Of a DNA stretch of 64,000 nucleotides, positions 36,092 through 45,334 are shown piece by piece. The notes beneath the pieces were generated by a model. That model saw only the letters and a list, made by a program, of their open reading frames with translations. It was not told where the DNA came from and made no database searches. Position numbers and translations under genes: made by a program. Positions within the stretch are counted from its first letter, which is position 1; every line of letters begins with the position of its first letter. This stretch comes from an uncultured Bacteroidales bacterium. Its GTDB lineage: Bacteria; Bacteroidota; Bacteroidia; Bacteroidales; Paludibacteraceae. The stretch is taken from positions 39,294-103,293 of the forward strand of contig ONUF01000002.1 in assembly GCA_900321005.1 (NCBI GenBank), read 5' to 3'.

Positions 36092-37535
36092 ACGCTTTGC
36101 GTGCATAGGGTGGATGATGATGGTGATTGCGTGCTGTTTTACGGCATGCAAGGATGACACAGCGAGTGCCGGTAGAGCCGTGCTGGGTCCGGAGGATGCC
36201 ATCATAGTGATGGCGGATACCTTCCCTTTGACCTCCATGGTAGAGAACAGCGGATCGATCGTGGCGCAATCCGACTCGTGCCTGTTAGGCGAAATAGAGA
36301 CGGACTTCGGCGTGCTGCGCGCATCTATCATGACGCAGTTGGCTTGTCCGGAAGGGTATCATTATCCATCGGGAGACCTCATCAAAGATCTGAAGGTGGA
36401 CTCGATATGTCTGTATATCTATTATTCGAGTTGGGTAGGTGACGGTTTTTCGCCCTTGGCGCTCAACGTCTATATGCTGGACAAGAAGACTTTCTCGTAC
36501 TACGGCAAGTATCCGTCGGATATCAACATTGATGACTACTGCTCGCGCGAAGTGCCGGTATTGAGCAATCACCGCGTCGTGGTAGCGTCCGAGAAACTCG
36601 ACTCGATACAAGATTCGGAAGGCAATTATGTGCCGATGTTGCGCATGCGCGTGAACGATGAGTTCCGGGATTATTTCTGGTCCATCCAATCGTTCGAGAG
36701 TCAGGAGAAATTCAACCGGCAATTTAAAGGTCTGCTTATCGAGAGTTCGTTCGGTTCCTCGACGATGCTCAATATCTCCGATATGGCCCTGGGCGTGTTC
36801 TACAGTTTCAGCTATTCGAAAGCCGGTCGCGACACGACGGTACACGACATGAAGCCGTTCTATGCCAACTCGGAAGTGCGTACGGTGAACCACCTGCGGT
36901 ATGAAGACAAAGCGGCGCTGGTAGAAGAGCTGAAACAAGACTCCGACACCTATAATTATATTATTGCGCCTGCGGGCGTACACACGCGTATTACCTTCCC
37001 GATGGGTCGTATCGCCGACACGATTATGTCGAAGATGAAAGAGGGCGACCGCGTAGTCAAACGGGCATATGTCAATAAGGCGCAAGTGAACATCTCCGTG
37101 GAGAATATGTTTGAAGGCTCGTCATCCGATGTCACGCGTAATGATTGGTTGCAGCCGTCGAATTATATGCTGCTGATCAAAGAGGAGAGCATGGAGCGTT
37201 TCTTCGCCAACCGCGAGGTGCCATCCGATACCTGCGCGCTGCTCGGCTCGCTCATACAAGGTACGGATTCGGTAGGCGACAATATCTATTACTATACCTT
37301 CGACATGTCGGATTTCCTGACGAACCAGTTGCGTAAAAAGAACCAACCCCGCGAGTTGAACATGCTCCTGATACCGGTGAGTGTGAATACCGGTACCACC
37401 AGTATCACGACCACCGTCTCGTCCGTCAAGCAACAAGAGACGCTGGCGGCGACCGTCATCCGGTCGGCCAAGAACGGAATGAAGTTCGAGATTGTCTATT
37501 GCGGATTCGCCATTCCAAAGACGGCACAAGAATAA
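36084..37535 (+). CDS. DUF4270 lipoprotein
   Basis: A 483-residue exported lipoprotein. The signal MSKRFACIGWMMMVIACCFTAC ends in a lipobox (Cys about 22). The rest is beta-rich and matches DUF4270 in size and position after the GT5-like gene. Features include GEIETDFGVLRASIMTQL, VDSICLYIYYSSWVGDG and NMLLIPVSV. No enzymatic motif is seen; an outer-membrane surface or periplasmic role is inference. Its stop lies 13 bp from the converging clpX stop, with a shared terminator. Confidence 0.85.
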   Translation: MSKRFACIGWMMMVIACCFTACKDDTASAGRAVLGPEDAIIVMADTFPLTSMVENSGSIVAQSDSCLLGEIETDFGVLRASIMTQLACPEGYHYPSGDLIKDLKVDSICLYIYYSSWVGDGFSPLALNVYMLDKKTFSYYGKYPSDINIDDYCSREVPVLSNHRVVVASEKLDSIQDSEGNYVPMLRMRVNDEFRDYFWSIQSFESQEKFNRQFKGLLIESSFGSSTMLNISDMALGVFYSFSYSKAGRDTTVHDMKPFYANSEVRTVNHLRYEDKAALVEELKQDSDTYNYIIAPAGVHTRITFPMGRIADTIMSKMKEGDRVVKRAYVNKAQVNISVENMFEGSSSDVTRNDWLQPSNYMLLIKEESMERFFANREVPSDTCALLGSLIQGTDSVGDNIYYYTFDMSDFLTNQLRKKNQPRELNMLLIPVSVNTGTTSITTTVSSVKQQETLAATVIRSAKNGMKFEIVYCGFAIPKTAQE

Positions 37536-37565
37536 AAAAACGCGGTTTCTACACCGCGTTTTTTA
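37535..37565. terminator. Bidirectional terminator shared by DUF4270 and clpX
   Basis: Perfect stem AAAAAACGCGGT / ACCGCGTTTTTT with a 6-nt loop. It is flanked by A and T tracts, so it can act in both directions. One arm is the coding sequence for the last clpX residues (KNAV). Confidence 0.9.
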
Positions 37566-38805
37566 ATCTGTACAGGTCCACCTTTTCCAGTTTCTCTTGC
37601 GCAAAGGCTTTCGTCACCGTGAAAGGTTTGGGCGCTGCGCCTACTTGTTTATGGGCCGGTAACTCATACATCACATCCATCATCACCGCTTCCATCAGGC
37701 CGCGTAATCCGCGTGCGCCTAACTTATACTCGAGCGCCTTATCAACGATATAATCCAAGGCGTTGTCGTCAAAACTGAGCGTGACGTTATCCATCGCCAT
37801 CAGTTTCTTATATTGCTTGGTAAGCGCGTTCTTGGGTTGGGTAAGGATATTACGCAAAGCCTCGCGACCCAGCGGGTTAAGATACGTCAACACCGGAAGA
37901 CGACCGATGATCTCGGGTATCAATCCGTAGGACTTGAGATCCTGCGGCGCGATATACTGCAGCAGGTTGTTCTTATCAATCTTAGCCGCAGTTTCTTGCG
38001 CTGCAAAACCCACGGTTTGGGCATTCATGCGTTGGGAGATCTTACGCTCGATACCGTCGAATGCACCGCCGCAAATAAACAGGATGTTTTTCGTATCCAC
38101 CTGGATCATCTCCTGTTCGGGGTGCTTGCGTCCACCCTGAGGCGGCACGTTGACGATCGATCCCTCGAGCATCTTCAACAGGCTCTGCTGCACACCCTCT
38201 CCGCTCACATCGCGCGTGATAGAGGGGTTCTCGGACTTACGGGCGATCTTATCCACCTCATCGAGGAAGATGATACCCCGTTGGGCTTTCGCTACATCGT
38301 AGTTAGCGTCTTGTAACAGACGTACGAGCAGCGTCTCCACGTCTTCGCCCACATAACCCGCTTGCGTCAGGGAAGTGGCATCACCGATAGCGAAAGGCAC
38401 TTTCAGCATCTTCGCTATCGTTCGCGCGAGAAGGGTCTTTCCTGTACCGGTAGAGCCGACAAGCAGGATGTTACTCTTCTCTATCTCCACATCGTCATTG
38501 GTAATCTCCTGCAGCACGCGCTTGTAGTGGTTGTACACCGCTACGGAGAGGAAACGCTTGGCGTTATCCTGGTCAATGACATATTGGTCAAGGAACGCTT
38601 TGATCTCCTGCGGCGTAGGCAGGGTATCAAGCGAGAGTCCTTTGTTGTTCGCCAGTTTGTTCTTCGGGTTGGCCATCACCATGCGGTGCCCGGACTCGAT
38701 GCACTCATCACAGATGAGCACATTCTCTTCCAAGCCCGTGTACATGACAGGCATCGAGCGCCCGCAGAAACTACAGGTGAGCGAGTTAGTGTTGCGTTTT
38801 CCCAT
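37549..38805 (-). CDS. clpX: ClpX ATPase, specificity subunit of ClpXP
   Basis: A 418-residue AAA+ unfoldase. An N-terminal zinc-binding domain ([19 protein letters not shown]) precedes the AAA core: [16 protein letters not shown] (Walker A), [13 protein letters not shown] (Walker B) and the [19 protein letters not shown] segment. The ClpP-docking IGF-type loop region falls in the middle of the chain. It unfolds tagged substrates, including SsrA-tagged products from SmpB/tmRNA. It overlaps clpP by 1 bp (TAATG). The final codons form a terminator arm. Confidence 0.97.
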   Translation of the reverse strand: MGKRNTNSLTCSFCGRSMPVMYTGLEENVLICDECIESGHRMVMANPKNKLANNKGLSLDTLPTPQEIKAFLDQYVIDQDNAKRFLSVAVYNHYKRVLQEITNDDVEIEKSNILLVGSTGTGKTLLARTIAKMLKVPFAIGDATSLTQAGYVGEDVETLLVRLLQDANYDVAKAQRGIIFLDEVDKIARKSENPSITRDVSGEGVQQSLLKMLEGSIVNVPPQGGRKHPEQEMIQVDTKNILFICGGAFDGIERKISQRMNAQTVGFAAQETAAKIDKNNLLQYIAPQDLKSYGLIPEIIGRLPVLTYLNPLGREALRNILTQPKNALTKQYKKLMAMDNVTLSFDDNALDYIVDKALEYKLGARGLRGLMEAVMMDVMYELPAHKQVGAAPKPFTVTKAFAQEKLEKVDLYRLKNAV

Positions 38806-39491
38806 TAGTCTTTATGGATATACAAGCGATCGATCATTCCGTACTCGAGTGCCTCTTTCGAGGTCATCCAATGGTCGCGGTCTGCGTCCTGACGAATCTG
38901 CTCAATCGCTTTGCCGGAATGGTCAGAGATAATCTGATAGAGTTCCTCCTTGAGTTTGAGAATCTCCTTGGCAGTGATCTCGATATCACTGGCCTGGCCC
39001 TGAATACCTCCGAGGGGTTGATGAATCATCACGCGGCTATGGGGCAGCGCAGCACGCATACCCTTCTCACCGGCTACCAGCAATACCGCACCCATCGAAG
39101 CAGCGAGACCCGTGCAGATAGTAGCTACACGCGCCTTGACGAACTGCATCGTGTCGTAGATGCCCAAGCCGGCATATACCGAACCGCCCGGCGTATTCAG
39201 ATAGAGGTTGATATCGCGCTCGCTATCCACGGAATCCAGATAGAGCAGCTGCGCCTGGATGACATTCGCCGTATAGTCGTTCACCTCCGTTCCGAGGAAA
39301 ATGACACGGTCCATCATCAAGCGGCTGAACACATCCATCTGGGTCACGTTCAGTTGACGCTCCTCGAGGATAGTGGGCGAAATATAGCCGTACGAAGATT
39401 GTACGTTATTTGCACTCTGCGACAAGACCTTCTCCACATGCATGGAGTTAAGGCCTTGCGCAGTAGCAAATTTCAGAAAATCGTTATTCAT
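38805..39491 (-). CDS. clpP: ClpP serine protease subunit
   Basis: A 228-residue peptidase. The triad is visible: Ser about 132 ([11 protein letters not shown]), His about 157 (VMIHQPLGG) and Asp in [28 protein letters not shown] is conserved. The first 30 residues form a propeptide-like extension. It lies between secDF and clpX on one transcript; a heptad repeat separates it from secDF. Confidence 0.97.
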   Translation of the reverse strand: MNNDFLKFATAQGLNSMHVEKVLSQSANNVQSSYGYISPTILEERQLNVTQMDVFSRLMMDRVIFLGTEVNDYTANVIQAQLLYLDSVDSERDINLYLNTPGGSVYAGLGIYDTMQFVKARVATICTGLAASMGAVLLVAGEKGMRAALPHSRVMIHQPLGGIQGQASDIEITAKEILKLKEELYQIISDHSGKAIEQIRQDADRDHWMTSKEALEYGMIDRLYIHKD

Positions 39492-39504
39492 GTACGATGT
39501 ACGA
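39491..39504. repeat. Heptad pair at the secDF-clpP junction
   Basis: TGTACGA twice, then TTTATTT. It overlaps the first base of the clpP start codon and abuts the secDF stop. Confidence 0.55.
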
Positions 39505-39505
39505 T

Positions 39506-42500
39506 TTATTTTTTCTCAGCAGCTTTCTTCTCTGCACGACGAGCCTGTGCGCACTGAATCTCATACGCAATCGGCGATGCGATGAACAGAGACGAATAGG
39601 TACCTACGATCACACCCATGAGGAGTGCGAATACGAAGCCCTGGATGGTCTCACCACCGAAGATAAAGATCGCCAACAATACCACGAACGTGGACATAGA
39701 GGTCGAGAACGTACGGCTCAGCGTGTTGTTCAACGCGTCGTTGATGTTGACGTTCTTCTCGCGCTTCGGATAGAGTTTGTTGTACTCACGTACACGGTCG
39801 AAGATAACCACCGTATCGTTGATCGAATAACCGATAACGGTCAGGATAGCTGCGATAAACGCCTGGTCGATCTCCATGGAGAAAGGCATGATCTTCCAAA
39901 GGATAGCATACAGACCTAGGATGATTACCGTATCGTGCGCCAATGCCGTCAAAGCACCTACCGAGTAAGCGAAGTTGCGGAAACGAATCAAGATATAGAG
40001 GAAGATCACGATCAGCGCGGCGAGGATAGCCCAAACGGCACTCGTCTTGATATCGTCTGCGATTGCCGGACCTACCTTCTGGCTCGACATGATACCTACC
40101 TCTGCATTCGAATCGGTCGAGCGGAAGTCATCGAACGTGATCTGGTCGCCCAAGAACGGCTTGCAGCCCTCATAGAGCAGTGCCTCGATAGCCTCGTCAG
40201 CCTCAGCGTTGTCCTCGTGAATACGGAAGTTGGTCGAGATACGAACCTGGTTGGCATCGTTACCAAAGGTAATCACATTGACCGCAAAGGTCTCACCGTC
40301 CTCGTTGTTGGCCTTGAGGACATCCTCGATGCTGGCAGCTACGGCGTCCGTCTTGATATTCTGGTCAAAACGAACGACATAGTTACGTCCACCGGAGAAG
40401 TCGATACCGAGGTTCAGTTTACCGAACAAGTGCGGCTCGAGACCGAGGATAGCAAAGATAACCAGTGCACCGGACAGGCAGTAAGCCCATTTGCGTGCAG
40501 CCACGAAGTCGAAGTGGATATCCTGGAGGAAGTTCTTCATCAGACGAGTGGTGAAGCTCAACTCCTTCGCACCCTCACGTTTTGCATAGTCCTCGAGCAA
40601 CAGACGGGTGATGAACACAGCCGTCAGGAACGAAGAGATGATACCGATCATGTAGGTAACAGCGAAGCCCTTGATAGGACCGGTACCGAAGATAGCCAAG
40701 ATAGCACCCGTCAGGAACGAAGTTACGTTCGCATCGACGATTGCGCTGATGGCACCCTTGAAACCATCCTCGATAGCCTTACGCATACCCTTGCCGGCCT
40801 TCAACTCCTCGCGGATACGCTCGTAGATAAGCACGTTCGCATCCACCGCACAACCCATCGTCAAGACGATACCGGCGATACCCGGCAGGGTCAGTACTGC
40901 GCTGAACGAAGCGAGGATACCTACCAACAGGAAGACGTTGCAAACCAATGCCGCATCGGCAATCAGACCCGGGATCCAACCGTAGTAGAAGATCATGTAA
41001 ATAAGGATGAGCACGAAGCCCAGTGCGAAGGACCAGAGACCCGATTGAATAGCCTCACGACCCAACGACGGACCAACCACACTCTCCTCGATGATACGAG
41101 CAGGAGCCGGCATCTTACCGGACTTCAAGGTGTTAGCCAAGTCCTTTGCCTCTTCTACGGTAAAGTGTCCGGTGATCTGGCTATTACCGCCTGCAATCTC
41201 GTTCTGTACGGTCGGGAAGGAATATACGAATCCGTCGAGCACGATAGCTACGGACTTACCGATATTATCTTTGGTCAGACGCTGCCAGGTCTTAGCACCT
41301 TCCGCGTTCATCGACATCGATACGTTAGCATAAGCGCTGAACTGCGAGAAGTCCGCACGTGCGTCGGTGATCACGTCGCCCTCGAGGGACGCGCGGCCGT
41401 CGCGCTGCGCTTTGAGCGCTACGAGTTGATAGTATGCGTTTGCCTCATCGATAGCCTTAACGGTCCAGTAGAAACGTGCGTCACGCGGCAGAACAGCCTT
41501 GGCGATCTGCGAGTTGAGCATCGCGTTTACCTTCGCGGTATCTACGTAATGTACGGTACCAACCACCGGACCGCGATAAGCCTGACCGGCCTGGTTAACA
41601 GACGGGTTGAGGATAGCGAACAACGGGTTGTTCTTCTTGTACTCAGCGAGTTGAGCAGCCTGATCTGCCTCAGCAGCCAGGGAGTCCGAACCGAGGTTGT
41701 CTACGAGGTCTGCGAGTTCGTCACCCTCAGCCTTCGGAGCCTCTTCAGCCTTTACTTCTTCGGCTTTCGGAGCTTCCTCAGCCTCAGCTTGAGCGCCGGC
41801 TGCAAACTCACGGTTGATCTGCGCTAACATCGGCAGGAGTTCAGAAGCCTCATAGGTCTCCCAGAACTCGAGGTTAGCCGAACCTTGGAGGAGTTTACGA
41901 ACACGCTCCGGCTCTTTGATACCCGGCAACTCAATCAGGATACGACCCGGTTGAGCAAGTTTCTGGATGTTCGGTTGAACGACACCGAAGCGGTCGATAC
42001 GGGTACGGAGTACGTTGAACGAGTTCTGGATAGCACCGTCAACCTCCTCGCGAATCACTTTCTCTACCTCTGCATTGGTGGAGTTCAGCGTCACTTTGTC
42101 TTTGAGTTCGAACGTTGAGAAGATAGAAGCCAACTGGCCTTCCGGATCAATCTCTCTGTACGACTCGATAAAGAGCGTTACGAAATCCGCACCGCTTGCT
42201 TTCTGTTTCTGCTTTGCCGCAGCCAATGCTGCTTTGTAGTTCGGGGTCTCGTTATGACCACTCAACGCATCGAGAATGTCCGGAACAGACACCTCCATCG
42301 TTACGTTCATACCGCCCTTGAGGTCCAGACCGAGGTTGATCTCTTTCTCACGGCACTCTTTGAGCGTGTAACCAAACCACACTTTCTTTGCTGCAATCGA
42401 ATCCAAGTATTGGTACTCTTTCGCATCATCACCCGCTGCATACTCCTTAGCGGCTTTGTCATAATGACTCGTCACCAACGAGAACGACAGGTAGAACGCA

Positions 42501-42553
42501 CATACCAATGCAAGGCACACAGCCAAAATTCTAACAAGTCCTTTGTTTTGCAT
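39506..42553 (-). CDS. secDF: Fused SecD-SecF protein-export subunit
   Basis: A 1015-residue inner-membrane protein that uses the proton gradient to pull translocating proteins across. The SecD half starts with one membrane helix and P1 domain (LGLDLKGGMNVTMEV), then VDANVLIYERIREELKAGK. The SecF half has GIDFSGGRNYVVRF and INDTVVIFDRVREYNKL. Twelve membrane segments are expected. Residues about 250-300 contain a Glu/Ala/Lys/Pro-rich insert (AEAEEAPKAEEVKAEEAPKA). It has its own promoter, a leader hairpin, and is followed by clpP-clpX. Confidence 0.97.
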   Translation of the reverse strand: MQNKGLVRILAVCLALVCAFYLSFSLVTSHYDKAAKEYAAGDDAKEYQYLDSIAAKKVWFGYTLKECREKEINLGLDLKGGMNVTMEVSVPDILDALSGHNETPNYKAALAAAKQKQKASGADFVTLFIESYREIDPEGQLASIFSTFELKDKVTLNSTNAEVEKVIREEVDGAIQNSFNVLRTRIDRFGVVQPNIQKLAQPGRILIELPGIKEPERVRKLLQGSANLEFWETYEASELLPMLAQINREFAAGAQAEAEEAPKAEEVKAEEAPKAEGDELADLVDNLGSDSLAAEADQAAQLAEYKKNNPLFAILNPSVNQAGQAYRGPVVGTVHYVDTAKVNAMLNSQIAKAVLPRDARFYWTVKAIDEANAYYQLVALKAQRDGRASLEGDVITDARADFSQFSAYANVSMSMNAEGAKTWQRLTKDNIGKSVAIVLDGFVYSFPTVQNEIAGGNSQITGHFTVEEAKDLANTLKSGKMPAPARIIEESVVGPSLGREAIQSGLWSFALGFVLILIYMIFYYGWIPGLIADAALVCNVFLLVGILASFSAVLTLPGIAGIVLTMGCAVDANVLIYERIREELKAGKGMRKAIEDGFKGAISAIVDANVTSFLTGAILAIFGTGPIKGFAVTYMIGIISSFLTAVFITRLLLEDYAKREGAKELSFTTRLMKNFLQDIHFDFVAARKWAYCLSGALVIFAILGLEPHLFGKLNLGIDFSGGRNYVVRFDQNIKTDAVAASIEDVLKANNEDGETFAVNVITFGNDANQVRISTNFRIHEDNAEADEAIEALLYEGCKPFLGDQITFDDFRSTDSNAEVGIMSSQKVGPAIADDIKTSAVWAILAALIVIFLYILIRFRNFAYSVGALTALAHDTVIILGLYAILWKIMPFSMEIDQAFIAAILTVIGYSINDTVVIFDRVREYNKLYPKREKNVNINDALNNTLSRTFSTSMSTFVVLLAIFIFGGETIQGFVFALLMGVIVGTYSSLFIASPIAYEIQCAQARRAEKKAAEKK

Positions 42554-42613
42554 AATAGTTTTTTGTTATTTGTTTATGTTTATTTTTATGCATTTTTTGC
42601 TCTTTTTTGCGCA

Positions 42614-42640
42614 CGTGTAAGGCATGTGTGCCTGTGCACG
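42614..42640 (-). promoter_or_regulatory. Hairpin in the secDF 5' leader
   Basis: An 11-bp stem with one bulged base (inner pair AGGCA/TGCCT, tetraloop TGTG or its complement) lies about 25-30 nt after the expected transcription start and 60 nt before the secDF ATG. It could affect mRNA stability or translation. Confidence 0.5.
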
Positions 42641-42656
42641 CCGCAGAAAAAGCGTG

Positions 42657-42688
42657 CAAAGGTACGGAAAAAAAATGACATACACAAG
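42657..42688 (-). promoter_or_regulatory. secDF promoter
   Basis: Minus-strand -7 TACCTTTG (42657-42664) with a weak -33 TTGTG (42683-42688). The -33 box lies inside the terminator of the upstream gene. Confidence 0.6.
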
Positions 42689-42697
42689 AGTGTATGC
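42668..42697 (-). terminator. Terminator of the CoA-transferase gene
   Basis: Minus-strand CATACAC / GTGTATG perfect stem, 4-nt loop, then TTTTTTTT. It overlaps the secDF -33 region. Confidence 0.75.
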
Positions 42698-42741
42698 CAC
42701 TTTTCGCTATTTTTTTTGTTTTTTTACGCCTTTTTAGCCTT

Positions 42742-44238
42742 TTATCGCTTGTAATTCTCCCATTTCGTGTTCCGCATGTCCCCCGATTTGAGGAATTCCT
42801 CATGCATGGCGAAGGCGCAACTCAGTTCGTGTTGGGTCTGTCCGTGACGTGCGATTTTGAGATAATCACGCAGCATCTCGCGGTACTCCGGAGCCACACA
42901 ATTGTTGATGATCTCCTCGGCACGCTGACGCGGACTCTTGCCACGCAAATCGGCTACACCTTGTTCGGTCACCAGCACTTTCACACTGTGCTCGCTATGA
43001 TCGAGGTGAGTTACCATTGGCACAATCGAAGAGATGGCGCCGTTCTTCGCGGTCGAAGCGGTCGTGAAGATGGAGAGGTAGGAATTACGGGCGAAATCAC
43101 CTGATCCACCGATACCGTTCATCATCTTCGTACCGCATACATGCGTCGAATTGACATTGCCATAGATATCCGCTTCGAGAGCGGTGTTGATGGCGATGAT
43201 ACCGAGTCGACGGGCAATCTCCGGACTGTTCGAGGTCTCCTGCGGACGCAGTAAGAGTTTGTCGCGGTAGAAATCCAAATCCGCCAGCACTTCAGCCATC
43301 TTCGACTCTACGAGTCGCAGCGAGCAGCCTGAAGCGAACTTACAATGCCCCGCTTTAATAAGATCGACTACGGAGTCTTGAATCACCTCGGAGTACATCT
43401 CAAACGGCGGGATATGCGGGTTCTTGCCCAACTCGCCAAGCACTGCATTCGCCACGTTTCCTACACCCGATTGGATAGGCAGGAAAGACGCCGGAATACG
43501 TCCTGCTTTGAGTTCAGCCTCCAGGAAAGCGGCTACATTCGCGCCGATCTTCGCCGTCGTCTCATCAACGGGCGTGAAGGCCGGAATCTCGTTCGGACGG
43601 TTGGTCTTTACGACCGCAGCGATCTTCGACGGATCGACCTTGATATGATCAGAGCCGCAGCGGTCGGAGGGTTTATAGATAGGTATCTCGCGACGCTGGG
43701 GCGGGTCAAGGGGTTCGTACAGATCGTGCATACCGCGCATCGAAGCGGGGAACATCTCGTTCAGTTCGACGATGATCTTATCCGCCATGCGGCAGATAGT
43801 CGGCATGATACCGATACCTGCGGCCGGAACAATCACACCGTCTTCGCCGACATACGAAGCCTCGATAATCGCCCAATTGGGTTTGGGTAAGAAGCCGTAA
43901 CGCAAGTCCTGCGCCATATGGCTCAGGTGCATGTCGAAATAATGGGTACTCTCTGCATTGATCTCCTCGCGCATCGACTTGTTCGACTGATACGGCGTAC
44001 GGAACTCCACCGCGTGAGCGCGGGCCAAAGCACCGTCACAACTGTCACCCATCGAAGCGCCTGTCTCCAGACCTACACGGAAGGGGATACCTTGCTCATG
44101 CAGTTTCTCTGCGCGTTGCGCCAAAGCAAAAGGAACCGCCTTAGGCACTCCCGTGGCCGTAAAACCACCCATGCCTAAGACGTCACCATGTTGAATCAAT
44201 TCGGCGGCTTGCTCAGCCGTCATGAAAGGTAAAGCCAT
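42742..44238 (-). CDS. Succinate/acetate-type class I CoA-transferase (acetyl-CoA hydrolase family)
   Basis: A 498-residue cytosolic enzyme of the AarC/Cat1 family. The signature NTALEADIYGNVNSTHV with GTKMMNGIGGSGDFARN contains the catalytic Glu. Relatives move CoA between succinate, acetate and propionate; in propionate-forming Bacteroidales they make succinyl-CoA or release propionate. The exact acceptor is inferred. It begins 24 bp after the aldolase stop, so it probably shares a transcript with the aldolase and ends at the terminator at 42668-42697. Confidence 0.92.
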   Translation of the reverse strand: MALPFMTAEQAAELIQHGDVLGMGGFTATGVPKAVPFALAQRAEKLHEQGIPFRVGLETGASMGDSCDGALARAHAVEFRTPYQSNKSMREEINAESTHYFDMHLSHMAQDLRYGFLPKPNWAIIEASYVGEDGVIVPAAGIGIMPTICRMADKIIVELNEMFPASMRGMHDLYEPLDPPQRREIPIYKPSDRCGSDHIKVDPSKIAAVVKTNRPNEIPAFTPVDETTAKIGANVAAFLEAELKAGRIPASFLPIQSGVGNVANAVLGELGKNPHIPPFEMYSEVIQDSVVDLIKAGHCKFASGCSLRLVESKMAEVLADLDFYRDKLLLRPQETSNSPEIARRLGIIAINTALEADIYGNVNSTHVCGTKMMNGIGGSGDFARNSYLSIFTTASTAKNGAISSIVPMVTHLDHSEHSVKVLVTEQGVADLRGKSPRQRAEEIINNCVAPEYREMLRDYLKIARHGQTQHELSCAFAMHEEFLKSGDMRNTKWENYKR

Positions 44239-44262
44239 GTTGTCTGCCTTTTTTAGAATGAC

Positions 44263-45261
44263 TTACGCCTTTCCGTCGCTACCAAGCACGTTGATGATCT
44301 TGTGCTTGTACAACTCCTCCATGAAGTCACGTGCTACGCCGCAGTACTTACGCGGATCAAACTCGCCCGGTTTCTCGGTGAGGACCTTGCGAACAGCAGC
44401 GGTGAAGGCCAGACGGCTATCAGAGTCGATGTTGATCTTGCAGACAGCGGATTTCGAAGCCTTGCGCAGTTGCTCCTCAGGAATACCTACTGCGTCAGGC
44501 AATTTGCCGCCGTATTGGTTGATCATATCCACATACTCCTGCGGAACAGAAGACGAACCATGGAGAACGATCGGGAAGCCCGGCAGTTGCTCCATGATAG
44601 CGTCCAATACGTCAAATGCCAAGGGGGGCGGAACGAGTTTGCCCGTCTTCGGATCACGCGTACACTGCTCCGGAGTGAACTTATATGCTCCGTGGCTGGT
44701 ACCAATCGAGATAGCGAGGCTGTCGCAACCCGTACGAGTAGCGAAATCTACCACCTCTTCCGGCTTCGTATAATGGCTAACTGCAGACGAAACCTCATCC
44801 TCAACACCTGCCAATACACCGAGCTCTGCCTCAACGGTTACATCAAACTGATGGGCATAATCAACCACTTTCTTCGTCAATGCGATATTCTCCTCATAAG
44901 GCAGCGAAGAAGCATCGATCATCACGCTCGAGAAACCGAAATCTACACAACTCTTGCAAAGCTCGAAGCTGTCTCCGTGGTCGAGGTGCAAACAGATCTG
45001 CGGGTGCTCCCAACCAAGTTCCTTAGCGTACTCAACAGCGCCTTGCGCCATGTAACGCAACAGGGTCTGGTTAGCGTAGTTACGCGCACCCTTCGATACC
45101 TGAAGGATCACCGGACTCTTGGTCTCTGCAGCAGCCTTGATGATAGCCTGCAACTGCTCCATGTTGTTAAAGTTAAATGCAGGGATAGCATAACCTCCCT
45201 TGATAGCTTTGGCGAACATCTCACGGGTGTTCACCAAACCCAATTCCTTGTAACTTACCAT
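44263..45261 (-). CDS. fba: Class II fructose-bisphosphate aldolase
   Basis: A 332-residue zinc aldolase of glycolysis and gluconeogenesis. Zinc ligands are seen in ICLHLDHGDSFE and later His residues (SIGTSHGAYKF, VLHGSSSVP); VTVEAELGVLAGVEDEV is conserved. Length and the LHLDHG form suit the class II ketose-bisphosphate aldolases. No standard TAnnTTTG box precedes it; the 65-bp upstream gap is a period-8 repeat, so it is probably co-transcribed with the 45327-46415 gene. Confidence 0.95.
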   Translation of the reverse strand: MVSYKELGLVNTREMFAKAIKGGYAIPAFNFNNMEQLQAIIKAAAETKSPVILQVSKGARNYANQTLLRYMAQGAVEYAKELGWEHPQICLHLDHGDSFELCKSCVDFGFSSVMIDASSLPYEENIALTKKVVDYAHQFDVTVEAELGVLAGVEDEVSSAVSHYTKPEEVVDFATRTGCDSLAISIGTSHGAYKFTPEQCTRDPKTGKLVPPPLAFDVLDAIMEQLPGFPIVLHGSSSVPQEYVDMINQYGGKLPDAVGIPEEQLRKASKSAVCKINIDSDSRLAFTAAVRKVLTEKPGEFDPRKYCGVARDFMEELYKHKIINVLGSDGKA

Positions 45262-45290
45262 AATCTATTAAATTTTATTTTTTTATTTTG

Positions 45291-45334
45291 TCATTAATTC
45301 ATTTATTCTCTCATTCATTCACTCCTTTACTCAC
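45291..45334. repeat. Period-8 array upstream of fba
   Basis: Units TCATTAAT, TCATTTAT, TCTCTCAT, TCATTCAC, TCCTTTAC in exact 8-bp register, running to the stop codon of the upstream gene. Confidence 0.65.

Noticed and set aside
39935-41827. 630-codon open frame on the plus strand
   Set aside because: Antisense to secDF with no family features, a composition shadow rich in Arg/Asp/Thr.
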